Shown here: in pieces, positions 8,801 to 17,333 of the stretch
Layout: every line of letters begins with the position of its first letter
How positions within the stretch are numbered: position 1 is the stretch's first letter
NCBI RefSeq assembly: GCF_016592595.1
Contig: NZ_AP012977.1
Coordinates: 558,001-622,000, forward strand
Direction: 5' to 3'
DNA from: Abyssogena phaseoliformis symbiont OG214
GTDB taxonomy: Bacteria > Pseudomonadota > Gammaproteobacteria > PS1 > Pseudothioglobaceae
Length of the DNA: 64,000 nucleotides
The notes under the pieces: generated by a model
Database searches by the model: none
What the model saw: the letters and a program-made list of their open reading frames with translations, nothing else
Told to the model about the DNA's origin: nothing
Program-made: the position numbers and the translations under genes

Positions 8801-9250
8801 ATGCGTTGTCCATTTTGCCAATCTGATGATACTAAAGTATTAGACACGCGTTTAATTGACGATGGCTCTCAAGTACGTCGTCGTCGTGAGTGTACGTTTT
8901 GTGGTGAACGTTATTCAACGCGTGAGACGGTTGATCTTAATCTGCCACGTTTGATTAAAAGTGATGACTCCAGAGAGGCCTTTAATGAGGCCAAACTACG
9001 TTCTGGCTTGTTAAAAGCTTTAGAAAAACGTCCCGTTAAAACCTCGCAAATTGAAACCTCCATTGCACGTATTGAGCGCAAATTAATGACCCAAGCTGAT
9101 CGTGAAGTGCCTTGTGCTAAGATTGGTGAATGGGTGATGGAAGAACTTAAAGTATTGGATGAAGTGGCATATATTCGTTTTGCGTCGGTTTATCGTCAGT
9201 TTCAAGATATTGAGGCGTTTAAAAAAGAGATTGATAGATTAATGAGATAA
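8801..9250 (+). CDS. nrdR: Transcriptional repressor NrdR
   Basis: 149 residues. The N-terminal zinc ribbon has CPFC...CTFC (residues 3-34) with the basic RRRRE segment, and is followed by an ATP-cone domain starting at LPRLIKSDDSREAFN. NrdR senses ATP/dATP and represses ribonucleotide reductase operons by binding NrdR boxes. It lies immediately after glyA and is probably co-transcribed. Its length and motifs are normal. Confidence 0.96.
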   Translation: MRCPFCQSDDTKVLDTRLIDDGSQVRRRRECTFCGERYSTRETVDLNLPRLIKSDDSREAFNEAKLRSGLLKALEKRPVKTSQIETSIARIERKLMTQADREVPCAKIGEWVMEELKVLDEVAYIRFASVYRQFQDIEAFKKEIDRLMR

Positions 9251-9253
9251 TTT

Positions 9254-9840
9254 ATGCGTTATTTTTTAAGTCTGTGTTTTTTTATTATTAAGCGCTTGTG
9301 GTGAAAAGCCTTTAAGCTTAATACCATCTCAAGGCGTTATTTTGGTATTTGGAGATAGTTTGACTTTTGGTAAAGGCGTTAGTAAAAATAACAGCTATCC
9401 TTCGGTTTTATCAAAATTAACCCGTCATAAAGTTATTAATGCAGGCATATCTGGCGAAACAACGCAAGGAGGGTTAAGGCGTTTTGGCAAAGCATCAACC
9501 TTCATTAATGATTTTGCTAGAAGGGGGCAACGACATATTAAGAAGTGCTAATTTAAACCAAACCAAGCATAATTTATCTCAAATGATTGAGTTGGCGAAT
9601 TCTAAAGGTGTTCAGGTTGTGCTTTTGGGCGTGCCTAAGAAAGGTGTGTTTCTAAGAACAGCTGATTTTTATCAGCAATTGGCTGATGAATACCAATTGG
9701 TTTTTGCAAAAGACTTAATTAAAGATTTATTGTCTGATCAAAAATATAAGTCAGATTTGATTCGTTTTAATCAATTAGACTATGAGTTAATGGCGCAGAA
9801 AATTTATCAGTTATTGCTTGACAAGGGCGCGTTAGAATAA
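9254..9840 (+). pseudogene. Frameshifted SGNH/GDSL esterase (TesA-like)
   Basis: Three frames carry consecutive pieces. The first is a lipoprotein-like N-terminus MRYFLSLCFFII + SACGEKPLSL. The second is block I VFGDSLTFGKGVS with NAGISGETTQGGLRRF. The third is AKHQPSLMILLEGGNDILR (block III) running to the end. Two single-base shifts separate them, near the T-rich tract at 9280-9290 and near 9485. The usual catalytic D-x-x-H near the C-terminus reads SDLIRFN, so the histidine is lost as well. The final TAA overlaps the radA ATG. Confidence 0.8.
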
Positions 9841-11201
9841 TGGCAAAAACAAAAGTTGAATTCGTCTGTCGTGAATGCGGCTCTTCGCATCATCAATGGG
9901 TAGGGCAGTGCTTAGATTGTAAATCTTGGAACACACTAGAAGAGGTTGTGTTGTTGCAAACCGTGCCATTAAAACCTACAATTTTGCAAGACCTTCCTGC
10001 CTCTAAAGTTCAAAATCTATCTGATATCAAATCAGAAAATAGAATTAGGCTTTCAACAGGGCTAAGTGAGCTTGACCGTACTTTGGGTGGTGGCTTGGTC
10101 GATGGCTCGGTGGTGTTGATTGGTGGTGACCCTGGCATTGGTAAATCAACTTTGATTTTGCAAGCGGTTGCTAAAATTAATCAAAAGCATACAACTTTGT
10201 ATGTGAGTGGCGAGGAGTCGGTTGACCAAATCAGCGATAGGGCGTTGCGTCTTGGTATTAAAGAAGATATTCTTTTGCTGAGTGAAACTCATTTGGAAAA
10301 AATCATCACACTTGCCAAAGCAGTGCAACCTAAGGTTATTGTGATTGACTCTATTCAAACTATGGTAACAGATGGTTCTACTTCGGTACCAGGATCGGTA
10401 ACACAAGTGCGTGATTGCGCTGCACAACTAACTCAATTCGCCAAGCAAACCAATACCATTCTTTTAATGATTGGCCATGTTACTAAAGATGGTGCATTAG
10501 CAGGTCCAAGAATTCTTGAGCACATGGTAGACACGGTGCTTTATTTTGAAGGGGATGCGGGCGGGCGTTATCGCATTATCCGCGCGGTAAAAAATCGCTT
10601 TGGTGCGGTGAATGAAATTAGCATTTTTGTGATGAGTGGGGTGGGTTTGCAACAGGTTGAGAACCCATCAGCAATATTTTTATCAAATTCAGCCAAGCCT
10701 TCACCAGGCTCTATGGTAATGGTAACGCGTGAGGCAACTCGACCACTGATGATTGAAATACAGGCATTGGTAGATATTGCCAGTGGTAATCCTAAGCGTG
10801 TGTGTGTTGGTTTGGAGCAAAATCGTTTGGTTTTACAACTTGCTGTACTACATAAGCATGGTGGCATTGCAACCCACGATCAAGATGTGTTTGTCAATGT
10901 GGTTGGCGGTATTAAGATGAATGAGACAGCCTCAGATTTGGTGGTCATGCTGGCAATTATGTCCAGCTTGCGGGATAAGGTTATTCCCAAAGATTGGGTT
11001 GCTTTTGGCGAGGTGGGTTTAACGGGCGAAGTGCGTCCAGTTTATAACGGCATTGAGCGTTTGTCAGAAGCGCAAAAACATGGTTTTAAAGTGGCCATTA
11101 TACCCAGGGGAAATACGCCAAAAAAAGTACTTAAAGGGTTAAAAATTGTGTCAGTAGAGTATTTACACCAAGCTTTGCAATTTATGATTGAAAACACCTA
11201 A
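9840..11201 (+). CDS. radA: DNA repair protein RadA
   Basis: 453 residues. It has an N-terminal zinc finger (CREC...CLDC), a RecA-like ATPase with Walker A GGDPGIGKST near residue 97, the RadA-specific KNRFG motif (VKNRFGAVNEI) near residue 250 and a C-terminal Lon-like domain. RadA drives branch migration in recombinational repair. The start overlaps the stop of the broken esterase by one base. Its 3' end lies in the first copy of a 109-bp tandem duplication, so its last ten codons are repeated just downstream. Confidence 0.96.
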   Translation: MAKTKVEFVCRECGSSHHQWVGQCLDCKSWNTLEEVVLLQTVPLKPTILQDLPASKVQNLSDIKSENRIRLSTGLSELDRTLGGGLVDGSVVLIGGDPGIGKSTLILQAVAKINQKHTTLYVSGEESVDQISDRALRLGIKEDILLLSETHLEKIITLAKAVQPKVIVIDSIQTMVTDGSTSVPGSVTQVRDCAAQLTQFAKQTNTILLMIGHVTKDGALAGPRILEHMVDTVLYFEGDAGGRYRIIRAVKNRFGAVNEISIFVMSGVGLQQVENPSAIFLSNSAKPSPGSMVMVTREATRPLMIEIQALVDIASGNPKRVCVGLEQNRLVLQLAVLHKHGGIATHDQDVFVNVVGGIKMNETASDLVVMLAIMSSLRDKVIPKDWVAFGEVGLTGEVRPVYNGIERLSEAQKHGFKVAIIPRGNTPKKVLKGLKIVSVEYLHQALQFMIENT

Positions 11202-11388
11202 GATTTTAATTGAAACAAAGTTTTTTGATTAAAGGTCGATGCCTTTTTGGGCTTTAATATTTGCTCTAAAAGCATGTTTAGCTTTGCAATTTATGATTGA
11301 AAACACCTAAGATTTTAATTGAAACAAAGTTTTTTGATTAAAGGTCGATGCCTTTTTGGGCTTTAATATTTGCTCTAAAAGCATGTTT
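11171..11388. repeat. Perfect 109-bp tandem duplication across the radA/cobO convergent ends
   Basis: Bases 11171-11279 and 11280-11388 are identical over the full 109 bp, with unique sequence on both sides. Each copy holds the end of radA (from AGCTTTGCAA) and the last 17 or so codons of cobO in reverse. Both genes stay intact: radA ends in the first copy and cobO in the second. Complete identity in a region otherwise full of point decay implies a very recent event or an assembly artefact. Confidence 0.95.
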
Positions 11389-11931
11389 AATATCTTTAAT
11401 TTCACCCACTGTATCAGCAAGTTCGATTAAATTTTTAGAGGCAGCTCTGCCAGTAATCACTACATGTTGGTCTTTAGGGCGGTTGTTTAAAGCGTTGATG
11501 ATTTGTGTTTCATCAAGATATTTGTAACTAATCATATAAGTGAGTTCGTCAAGTACAACCAGATTAATTGAATCATCGTTTAAGTATTGTTTGGCTTTAC
11601 TCCAAGTTTCTTGTACTATAGTTGTATCAAAGGCCTTGTCTTGCGTGTCCCAAGTAAAACCTGTTTTCATATATGCAGTTTGTACATTAGGTTGCTTGGC
11701 TAAGAACATATCTTCACCTGTGTCTTGCACGCCTTTTAAAAACTTGGCAATGCCTATTTTCATGTCATAACCTAATGCACGACAAATCATACCCAGTGCA
11801 GATGATGATTTGCCTTTGCCGTTGCCTGTAAGTAGGATAATAACACCTTTATCAATATTGGCTTTTTCTATGCGAGTATCAATATAGGATTTTTTGCGTT
11901 GCATACGCGCTTTGTATTGATTTTCTGGCAC
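11338..11931 (-). CDS. cobO: Cob(I)yrinic acid a,c-diamide adenosyltransferase
   Basis: 197 residues of the CobA/CobO/BtuR family, which transfers the adenosyl group of ATP to the cobalt of corrinoids. The P-loop variant GNGKGKSSSALGM (residues ~36-48), the Walker B-like VLDELTYM and the late HVVITGRAA segment are present. It is the last gene of a minus-strand B12 group under the cobalamin riboswitch at about 14.9 kb, so it probably serves salvage of imported corrinoid. Its 3' end lies in the second copy of the 109-bp duplication. Confidence 0.93.
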   Translation of the reverse strand: MPENQYKARMQRKKSYIDTRIEKANIDKGVIILLTGNGKGKSSSALGMICRALGYDMKIGIAKFLKGVQDTGEDMFLAKQPNVQTAYMKTGFTWDTQDKAFDTTIVQETWSKAKQYLNDDSINLVVLDELTYMISYKYLDETQIINALNNRPKDQHVVITGRAASKNLIELADTVGEIKDIKHAFRANIKAQKGIDL

Positions 11932-11937
11932 AAATAT

Positions 11938-12507
11938 TTAATCTTTTTGTGCTGAGAAATAGGGCATTAATAAGTAGCGATGATTAAGTGTAAAAGTGAT
12001 AAAAATAGCAACCATCCAATACAGCACTAATGGAATCTCAATAATTGACCAATGAACGATGTATGAGCCAAATTTGCCCCAAGGTGATGTGGTAAATGCA
12101 AAGTAGCTAGCGGTGGCAATAAACCATTGAGTGGCACAAGCCATGATGATGATTAATGTGTTTTTAATAATATTATGGTCAATTTTAAGTATTGTTAGGT
12201 ATTTACCCACCCAAAAAATACCATAATAAGTCAATGGTAAAACGCTGTAAGCAGGCGTAATACAATTTACACTCACGCCTTCGTGAATGATTGCATAATT
12301 ATCAATAGCAAAGGCACTGGCAATAATCACTATTGCTACCCAAAATGTACGTAAATAAACACCTGCAATAAACAAGGCAGGAATGGTAAAGTCTGGCAGA
12401 TGAATAATTGATGATAGCCAGTTGGTATGACCACGAGTGGCAATCATTAAAATAACCATAATAAAAACAGCAAAGATAGCCTTTGTTTTGTGGGTTTGGT
12501 TTGTCAT
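11938..12507 (-). CDS. Membrane protein of the B12 operon, candidate cobalamin transporter component
   Basis: 189 residues with about five hydrophobic spans: AIFAVFIMVILMIATRG, FTIPALFIAGVYLR, FWVAIVIIASAFAIDNYAI, NTLIIIMACATQWFIATA and IIEIPLVLYWMVAIFITF. No ATPase or periplasmic binding protein lies nearby. It sits between cobO (6 bp away) and the broken COG2102 gene, downstream of a cobalamin riboswitch and btuB. The size and topology recall S-components of vitamin transporters, so inner-membrane passage of cobalamin is a reasonable inference. No motif proves it. Confidence 0.6.
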   Translation of the reverse strand: MTNQTHKTKAIFAVFIMVILMIATRGHTNWLSSIIHLPDFTIPALFIAGVYLRTFWVAIVIIASAFAIDNYAIIHEGVSVNCITPAYSVLPLTYYGIFWVGKYLTILKIDHNIIKNTLIIIMACATQWFIATASYFAFTTSPWGKFGSYIVHWSIIEIPLVLYWMVAIFITFTLNHRYLLMPYFSAQKD

Positions 12508-12535
12508 GTGTTTACTCCTAATGAATGTTTTTTAT

Positions 12536-13043
12536 TATAGCCAATCGGTAAAGACAAAACTATCGCGTTCTATGGTTTCACCTTGTTTGAGGTTGATGGG
12601 TTTGTCAAAGTCTGGTGAGTCCGTATACAAAGGTGCGAAACTCACCATTTTCTCCACAAGGATCAGCCTTGATTGGCAATGTGTTTAATAGTGTTTTATT
12701 AAAATCATGCCCTGCAAAATCACTGGATAGTTGCTTAGGGTGGTCAATACAAGTGATCTTGGCTTTAATGCCAATATCAATCAGGGTATTAGAGAGTTCT
12801 TTGGTTTGAATTCCCTAGCAAGGAAAAAGCATTTCAATAAGATCAAGTGGCAAGCCAATTTGTTTGGATTGTTGTTTTAATAATTCAATATGATTGCCAT
12901 GCATTGCCACGCGCCCAAATTGTTTATTAACCGTGGTAAAAAGCCCTACAAGATTAACACTTGGGTTTTGTTTAAGTAAATACAGAGCATAAGCACTGTT
13001 TTTGTCGCTGCTCCATGATAGTAAAGTGTGCTTAGAATTGATA
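12536..13043 (-). pseudogene. Decayed COG2102 ATP-pyrophosphatase (diphthine-ammonia ligase-like)
   Basis: The minus strand reads SKHTLLSWSSDKNSAYALYLL, then VGLFTTVNKQFGRVAMHG and LPLDLIEMLFPC up to a TAG. It resumes as IKAKITCIDHPKQL, CGENGEFRTFVYG and finally RDSFVFTDWL with TAA at 12536. This is the N-type ATPase family with an SGGKDS-like loop (here SSDKNS). The middle of roughly 60 residues is deleted, no ATG remains (the frame begins at ATT after a stop) and at least two frame changes occur. It lies between btuB and the membrane protein inside the B12 operon. Confidence 0.75.
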
Positions 13044-14864
13044 ATCTAGACCCATCTCAATTGTTCTACCAAGTTGGTTGTAAGCACCATTAAAATCTGT
13101 GGCAGTTATGTAGTTTTTATCAAGAGCATTCTTTATATTTAGTGATATTTTGACTTGATCATTAAGGCTGTAATTACTTGATAAGTTAACCAAGGTATAG
13201 CCATCAAGCATTTTGTTATCATCAATACTGAAAGATTTTCTAATGACTTGTATTCTTGAGTTGAATTTACCATGTTGTTTGTTAATGGTTAAATTGGTTG
13301 TATTTTTTGGTCTTCTAATGCTTTGTGTGTTGCTGTCATTTTCCTTACTTTTATTGTAATTGTGACTAAAGTTAATGTTGTAAGTGGCAATATTGGCATT
13401 AATGGATAGCTCAATTCCCTTAGTGCTTAATTTATCCCTGTTGAAATAATGAGGAATATTAGCACTACTAGTGCCGCCACTAGTGTCATAAGCAATTGCA
13501 TTGTTAACTTTATTGTTATAAACTTTAATGCCAATCAATCCCCAGTCTTGTTGTTTTTCTATGCCTAATTCTATATTTTTTGAGGTTTCTGGTTTTAGAT
13601 TTGGGTTTCCATTTCCATAATAAGCACCAAAAGAAGGTTCAGGCTGGTTAAACAACTGGAAAAGCGTTGGTGCTTGAAAGGCGGTACTATAATTTGCTGT
13701 TAATTTAAAACCACTGTCTAAATACTTACCAATGCCAATGCCAGTGCCAGTGTTGTAAATAGTATGGCTACCAAACTTATTATGCTTGGTGTGGCGAGCG
13801 CCTATATTGATATTTATGTCATTGATGTTCTTTTGCCAATTTATAAATAAATCTTTGCTCGATAGTTTTTTGCTGTCTGTGGTGTTTTCATCATTAACTT
13901 GCGACAAGCCAACATTAAATAAAGCGTCATCAACTTTAATACCATTAAGTATGGTTATAGTCGTGCTTTTATATTTGTCACCACTAGTGAATATAGTGCC
14001 ATGCTGAGTATCTCTATTGCTTTTTGTTTGTGCAAGGGATAATTTGGCATGCCAAATATTGCTTATTTTTTTATTTGTATTGATCATTATTTTATTTGAC
14101 TCCCTGTTTCCTGAACAGTCATCAACAGTAGCAGTGTCATTCCAACATCTATCATATTCAGTTCTATTTCTACTTTCTAAATAACTGACATCAAAGTGCT
14201 CATTACCAAGTTTGATTTTTGTAGTGCGATTACTAATACCGTCTTTGTCATTAGTTGTATCACTATCGCGCGTATCAATACCATCAGTTGTGTACTTATT
14301 GTGGGTAAATCTTACAAAGCCATTCTTGTTGCCACTACTTGCTGATAGTGCGTAAGTTTTAGAGTTGTGCGTGCCAAATTTAGTACTTACTGCGGCACTT
14401 TTACCATCAGCACCTTTTTTAGTGGTAATACTAATTACGCCTGCAATAGCACCAGAGCCATATAAAACAGAACCTGAACCTTTGATGATTTCAATTTTTT
14501 TAATATCGTTAAGCGCAATACTTGTTAATCCGTATTCCACTGCACCATTTATTGAAGCAGTGCTGTTGATACTCACGCCATCAACCAAAACTAAAGTATG
14601 GTTTGAATGACCTCCGCGCATAAAGATAGCAGGCACACTGCCTTGATGTAAGCCAACGCTTGGCACAGTTGCTAGAAAATCTAGAAAAGTATTAGCACCT
14701 GTTGCCTTAATATCACTTGCATTAAAGCTAAGTGTTGAGGCAATCGAACCAATAACCGGACTGTCAGTACGATATTCAGTGTTGAGATAAATGGGAATAG
14801 GTCCTAAGGTTGAATTGGCATTAAGACTGGCGATAAGTGTTACTATGGGTAAGATTTTTTGCAT
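13032..14864 (-). CDS. btuB: TonB-dependent outer-membrane receptor, BtuB-like
   Basis: 610 residues, the size of BtuB. After a short signal-like N-terminus comes the plug domain (GANTFLDFLATVPSVGLHQ, FMRGGHSNHTLVLVDGVSIN, KIEIIKGSGSVLYGSGAIAGVISI), then a 22-strand-type barrel ending in aromatic YQF. It takes up cobalamin across the outer membrane with TonB energy. The cobalamin riboswitch directly upstream and cobO in the same operon support B12 as ligand. No TonB box could be fixed with certainty. No disruption is visible. Confidence 0.88.
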   Translation of the reverse strand: MQKILPIVTLIASLNANSTLGPIPIYLNTEYRTDSPVIGSIASTLSFNASDIKATGANTFLDFLATVPSVGLHQGSVPAIFMRGGHSNHTLVLVDGVSINSTASINGAVEYGLTSIALNDIKKIEIIKGSGSVLYGSGAIAGVISITTKKGADGKSAAVSTKFGTHNSKTYALSASSGNKNGFVRFTHNKYTTDGIDTRDSDTTNDKDGISNRTTKIKLGNEHFDVSYLESRNRTEYDRCWNDTATVDDCSGNRESNKIMINTNKKISNIWHAKLSLAQTKSNRDTQHGTIFTSGDKYKSTTITILNGIKVDDALFNVGLSQVNDENTTDSKKLSSKDLFINWQKNINDININIGARHTKHNKFGSHTIYNTGTGIGIGKYLDSGFKLTANYSTAFQAPTLFQLFNQPEPSFGAYYGNGNPNLKPETSKNIELGIEKQQDWGLIGIKVYNNKVNNAIAYDTSGGTSSANIPHYFNRDKLSTKGIELSINANIATYNINFSHNYNKSKENDSNTQSIRRPKNTTNLTINKQHGKFNSRIQVIRKSFSIDDNKMLDGYTLVNLSSNYSLNDQVKISLNIKNALDKNYITATDFNGAYNQLGRTIEMGLDYQF

Positions 14865-14893
14865 GATATCGCCCTTCGTGAAGTTAAAAAAAA

Positions 14894-15000
14894 TTCAGTG
14901 ATGTATCGGACTGATTTCAAATGTCGAAAAATACCGTTGCGAGGACAGTGTAGGATTTTCACCTACTTCCATAACTAAAATTAAGTGCAGATTGTAATAG
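14894..15000 (-). promoter_or_regulatory. Cobalamin riboswitch upstream of btuB
   Basis: On the minus strand the leader contains the hallmark core GGAAGTAGGTGAAAATCCTA, in which TAGG pairs with CCTA. It is followed by CACTGTCCTCGCAACGGTA (related to the consensus CTG-CCCGCAACTGTA) and a B12-box-like ATCAGTCCGATACATCACTG before the btuB ATG. It is expected to shut down btuB and the genes behind it when adenosylcobalamin is plentiful. Boundaries are approximate. Confidence 0.85.
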
Positions 15001-15085
15001 GCTTTAAACATTAAATAGGCTTAAATATCTGAGTTCTGATAAAATCGTCTAACTTTTAATTTTATTAAACAAGGAGTTCGTAAAA

Positions 15086-16165
15086 ATGAGCCAAGTTTAT
15101 AACTTTAGTGCTGGTCCTGCTATGCTGCCAACACAAGTACTAAAACAAATGCAAGATGAGTTGTTAGAATATGGCAATGCACATGCATCAGTGATGGAAA
15201 TTTCGCATCGTGGCGCTGATTTTATGGCAATGGCGCAAAAATTAGAACAAGATTTAAGAGACTTGATGGGCGTTCCCAATCACTATAAAGTTTTGTTTTT
15301 GCAAGGAGGGGCATCAGCTCAATTTTCAATGGTGCCGATTAACTTACTTCAGGGAAAAACTAAGGCTAATTATGTACACACAGGTCATTGGTCCAAAAAG
15401 GCAATTGCTGAAGGTAAGCGTTATTGCGAAGTAAACATTTGCACCGACAGCTCAGACAATAAATATACCGATATTGATGCCTTTGAAAATTGGAACATTG
15501 ACTCTGATGGAGCTTATTTACATTACACGCCTAATGAAACCATTGCAGGCTTAGAATTTGACTATGTGCCAGAGGTGGGTATGCTGCTTGTGGCTGATAT
15601 GTCATCAAGTATTTTGTCGCGTGAGATTGATGTGTCAAAGTATGGTGTTATTTATGCGGGCGCGCAAAAAAATATTGGCATTGCAGGGCTTACCATTGTG
15701 ATTGTTAGAGAGGATTTGATGGGTAATGTGGTAGTTAATCAACCTGTATTGTTTGACTATACAACGCAAGCGAATAATGATTCGATGTATAACACGCCAT
15801 CAACTTATCCTTGGTACGTGGCATCTCGTGTGTTTGAATGGCTTAAACGACAAGGCGGATTAAGTGCTATGGCTAAGATTAATCAAACCAAAGCAAAAAC
15901 ACTTTATGATGCTATTGATGGTTCTGATTTTTATTCAAATCCAGTGGCAATAAAATATCGCTCTCGGATGAATGTGCCATTTTTATTGAGTGATGAAAGC
16001 CTCAATGGTTTGTTTTTGGAAAAAGCAGCCGCTAATAATTTAATCACCTTAAAAGGCCATCGTAGTGTGGGCGGTATGCGTGCTAGTATTTATAATGCCA
16101 TGCCACAAGAGGGCATTAATGAATTGGTGAATTTTATGAAAGCGTTTGAAAAGGAAAATGCCTAA
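15086..16165 (+). CDS. serC: Phosphoserine aminotransferase
   Basis: 359 residues. It converts 3-phosphohydroxypyruvate to phosphoserine and also serves pyridoxal phosphate synthesis. Landmarks are the N-terminal NFSAGPAMLP, FLQGGASAQFSM, the region holding the PLP lysine (YAGAQKNIGIAGLTIVIVRED) and the C-terminal GGMRASIYNA. AAGGAG lies ahead of the ATG. It is the first gene of the serC-serA-pheA-hisC-tyrA-aroA run, and its stop overlaps the serA ATG by one base. Confidence 0.97.
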   Translation: MSQVYNFSAGPAMLPTQVLKQMQDELLEYGNAHASVMEISHRGADFMAMAQKLEQDLRDLMGVPNHYKVLFLQGGASAQFSMVPINLLQGKTKANYVHTGHWSKKAIAEGKRYCEVNICTDSSDNKYTDIDAFENWNIDSDGAYLHYTPNETIAGLEFDYVPEVGMLLVADMSSSILSREIDVSKYGVIYAGAQKNIGIAGLTIVIVREDLMGNVVVNQPVLFDYTTQANNDSMYNTPSTYPWYVASRVFEWLKRQGGLSAMAKINQTKAKTLYDAIDGSDFYSNPVAIKYRSRMNVPFLLSDESLNGLFLEKAAANNLITLKGHRSVGGMRASIYNAMPQEGINELVNFMKAFEKENA

Positions 16166-17322
16166 TGATTAAGGTTCTCACGCTTAATAACATCTCACCG
16201 ATTGGCTTGGAAAAATTATCAAGGAAAGATTATGAAATTGCCTCAAAAATGAGTAATCCTGATGCAATTTTAGTGCGTAGTGTAAAAATGCATGATATGG
16301 AAATTAATGACAATCTTAAAGCTGTTGGCCGTGCTGGTGCAGGCGTTAATAACATTCCACTGGATAAAATGAGTGACAAGGGCGTGGTGGTTTTTAATGC
16401 ACCAGGCGCGAATGCTAATGCAGTGAAAGAACTGGTCATTAGTTCTATGTTGTTGGCAAGTCGTAACATTTGCCAAGCTTGGCATTATGTTAATAATCTG
16501 CCGCTTGATAATTTAAAAACCGCCATTGAAGAAGGTAAGAAAAATTATGTTGGTTCTGAATTGCCAGGTAAAACGCTAGGCATTGTTGGCTTGGGTGCGA
16601 TTGGCGTACAAATTGCTAATGCGGCACATGCTTTAGGCATGAATGTTATTGGCTTTGACCCTAGCATAACCATTAAAAGCGCTTGGAAGTTATCAGCAGG
16701 TGTAGAGCAAGTGTTAAGTGTTGATGAGTTATTTTCATGCAGTGATTTTGTTTCATTCCACGTGCCATTACTTAAAGGTACTAAAAACTTATTAAATAAA
16801 GAGCGTATCGCTTTATTACCCAAAGATGCAACCATTCTTAATTTTGCTCGCGACGGTATTGTTGATGAAGAGGCTTTAATAGTTGCTCTTGATAGCGGTA
16901 AAGTTAAGTATTACGTGACTGATTTTCCAATTGATGATAAAAAAAATCATGGCAGAGTGATTGCCTTACCGCATTTAGGCGCGTCAACAGTAGAGGCTGA
17001 AGACAACTGTGCGATTATGGTCATAAACCAAGTAAGAGATTATTTAGAAAATGGCAATATTACCAACTCGGTGAATTTTCCAGAAGTGTCAATGGCAAGA
17101 GCAGGCAAGGAACGACTGGCTGTCATCCATAAAAATATTCCTAATATGGTGGGTCAAATCTCAACAACCATTGCAGATTCTGGTGCTAATATTGTTGATA
17201 TGCTTAACAAATCAAGAGATAGTGTTGCTTACACTCTGGTTGATTTAGAGCATGAAATTCCATCTTCGGTTATTAATAATTTAAAACAAGTCAAAGGTAT
17301 ATTGACTGTTAGAGGCCTTTAA
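16165..17322 (+). CDS. serA: D-3-phosphoglycerate dehydrogenase
   Basis: 385 residues. It oxidises 3-phosphoglycerate, the first step of serine synthesis. Visible are RAGAGVNNIPLDKM, the NAD-binding GIVGLGAIGVQIANAA, the catalytic ARDGIVDEEAL and PHLGASTVEAEDN, and a C-terminal ACT-like region (GQISTTIADSGANIVDML). The length is that of the shorter ACT-containing form. It directly follows serC, so the two first serine-pathway enzymes are co-expressed. Confidence 0.96.
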   Translation: MIKVLTLNNISPIGLEKLSRKDYEIASKMSNPDAILVRSVKMHDMEINDNLKAVGRAGAGVNNIPLDKMSDKGVVVFNAPGANANAVKELVISSMLLASRNICQAWHYVNNLPLDNLKTAIEEGKKNYVGSELPGKTLGIVGLGAIGVQIANAAHALGMNVIGFDPSITIKSAWKLSAGVEQVLSVDELFSCSDFVSFHVPLLKGTKNLLNKERIALLPKDATILNFARDGIVDEEALIVALDSGKVKYYVTDFPIDDKKNHGRVIALPHLGASTVEAEDNCAIMVINQVRDYLENGNITNSVNFPEVSMARAGKERLAVIHKNIPNMVGQISTTIADSGANIVDMLNKSRDSVAYTLVDLEHEIPSSVINNLKQVKGILTVRGL

Positions 17323-17333
17323 AGAGACAAAGT

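Noticed and set aside
11202-11337. Separate small gene between radA and cobO
   Set aside because: The sequence is the duplicated ends of radA and cobO and contains no independent reading frame.
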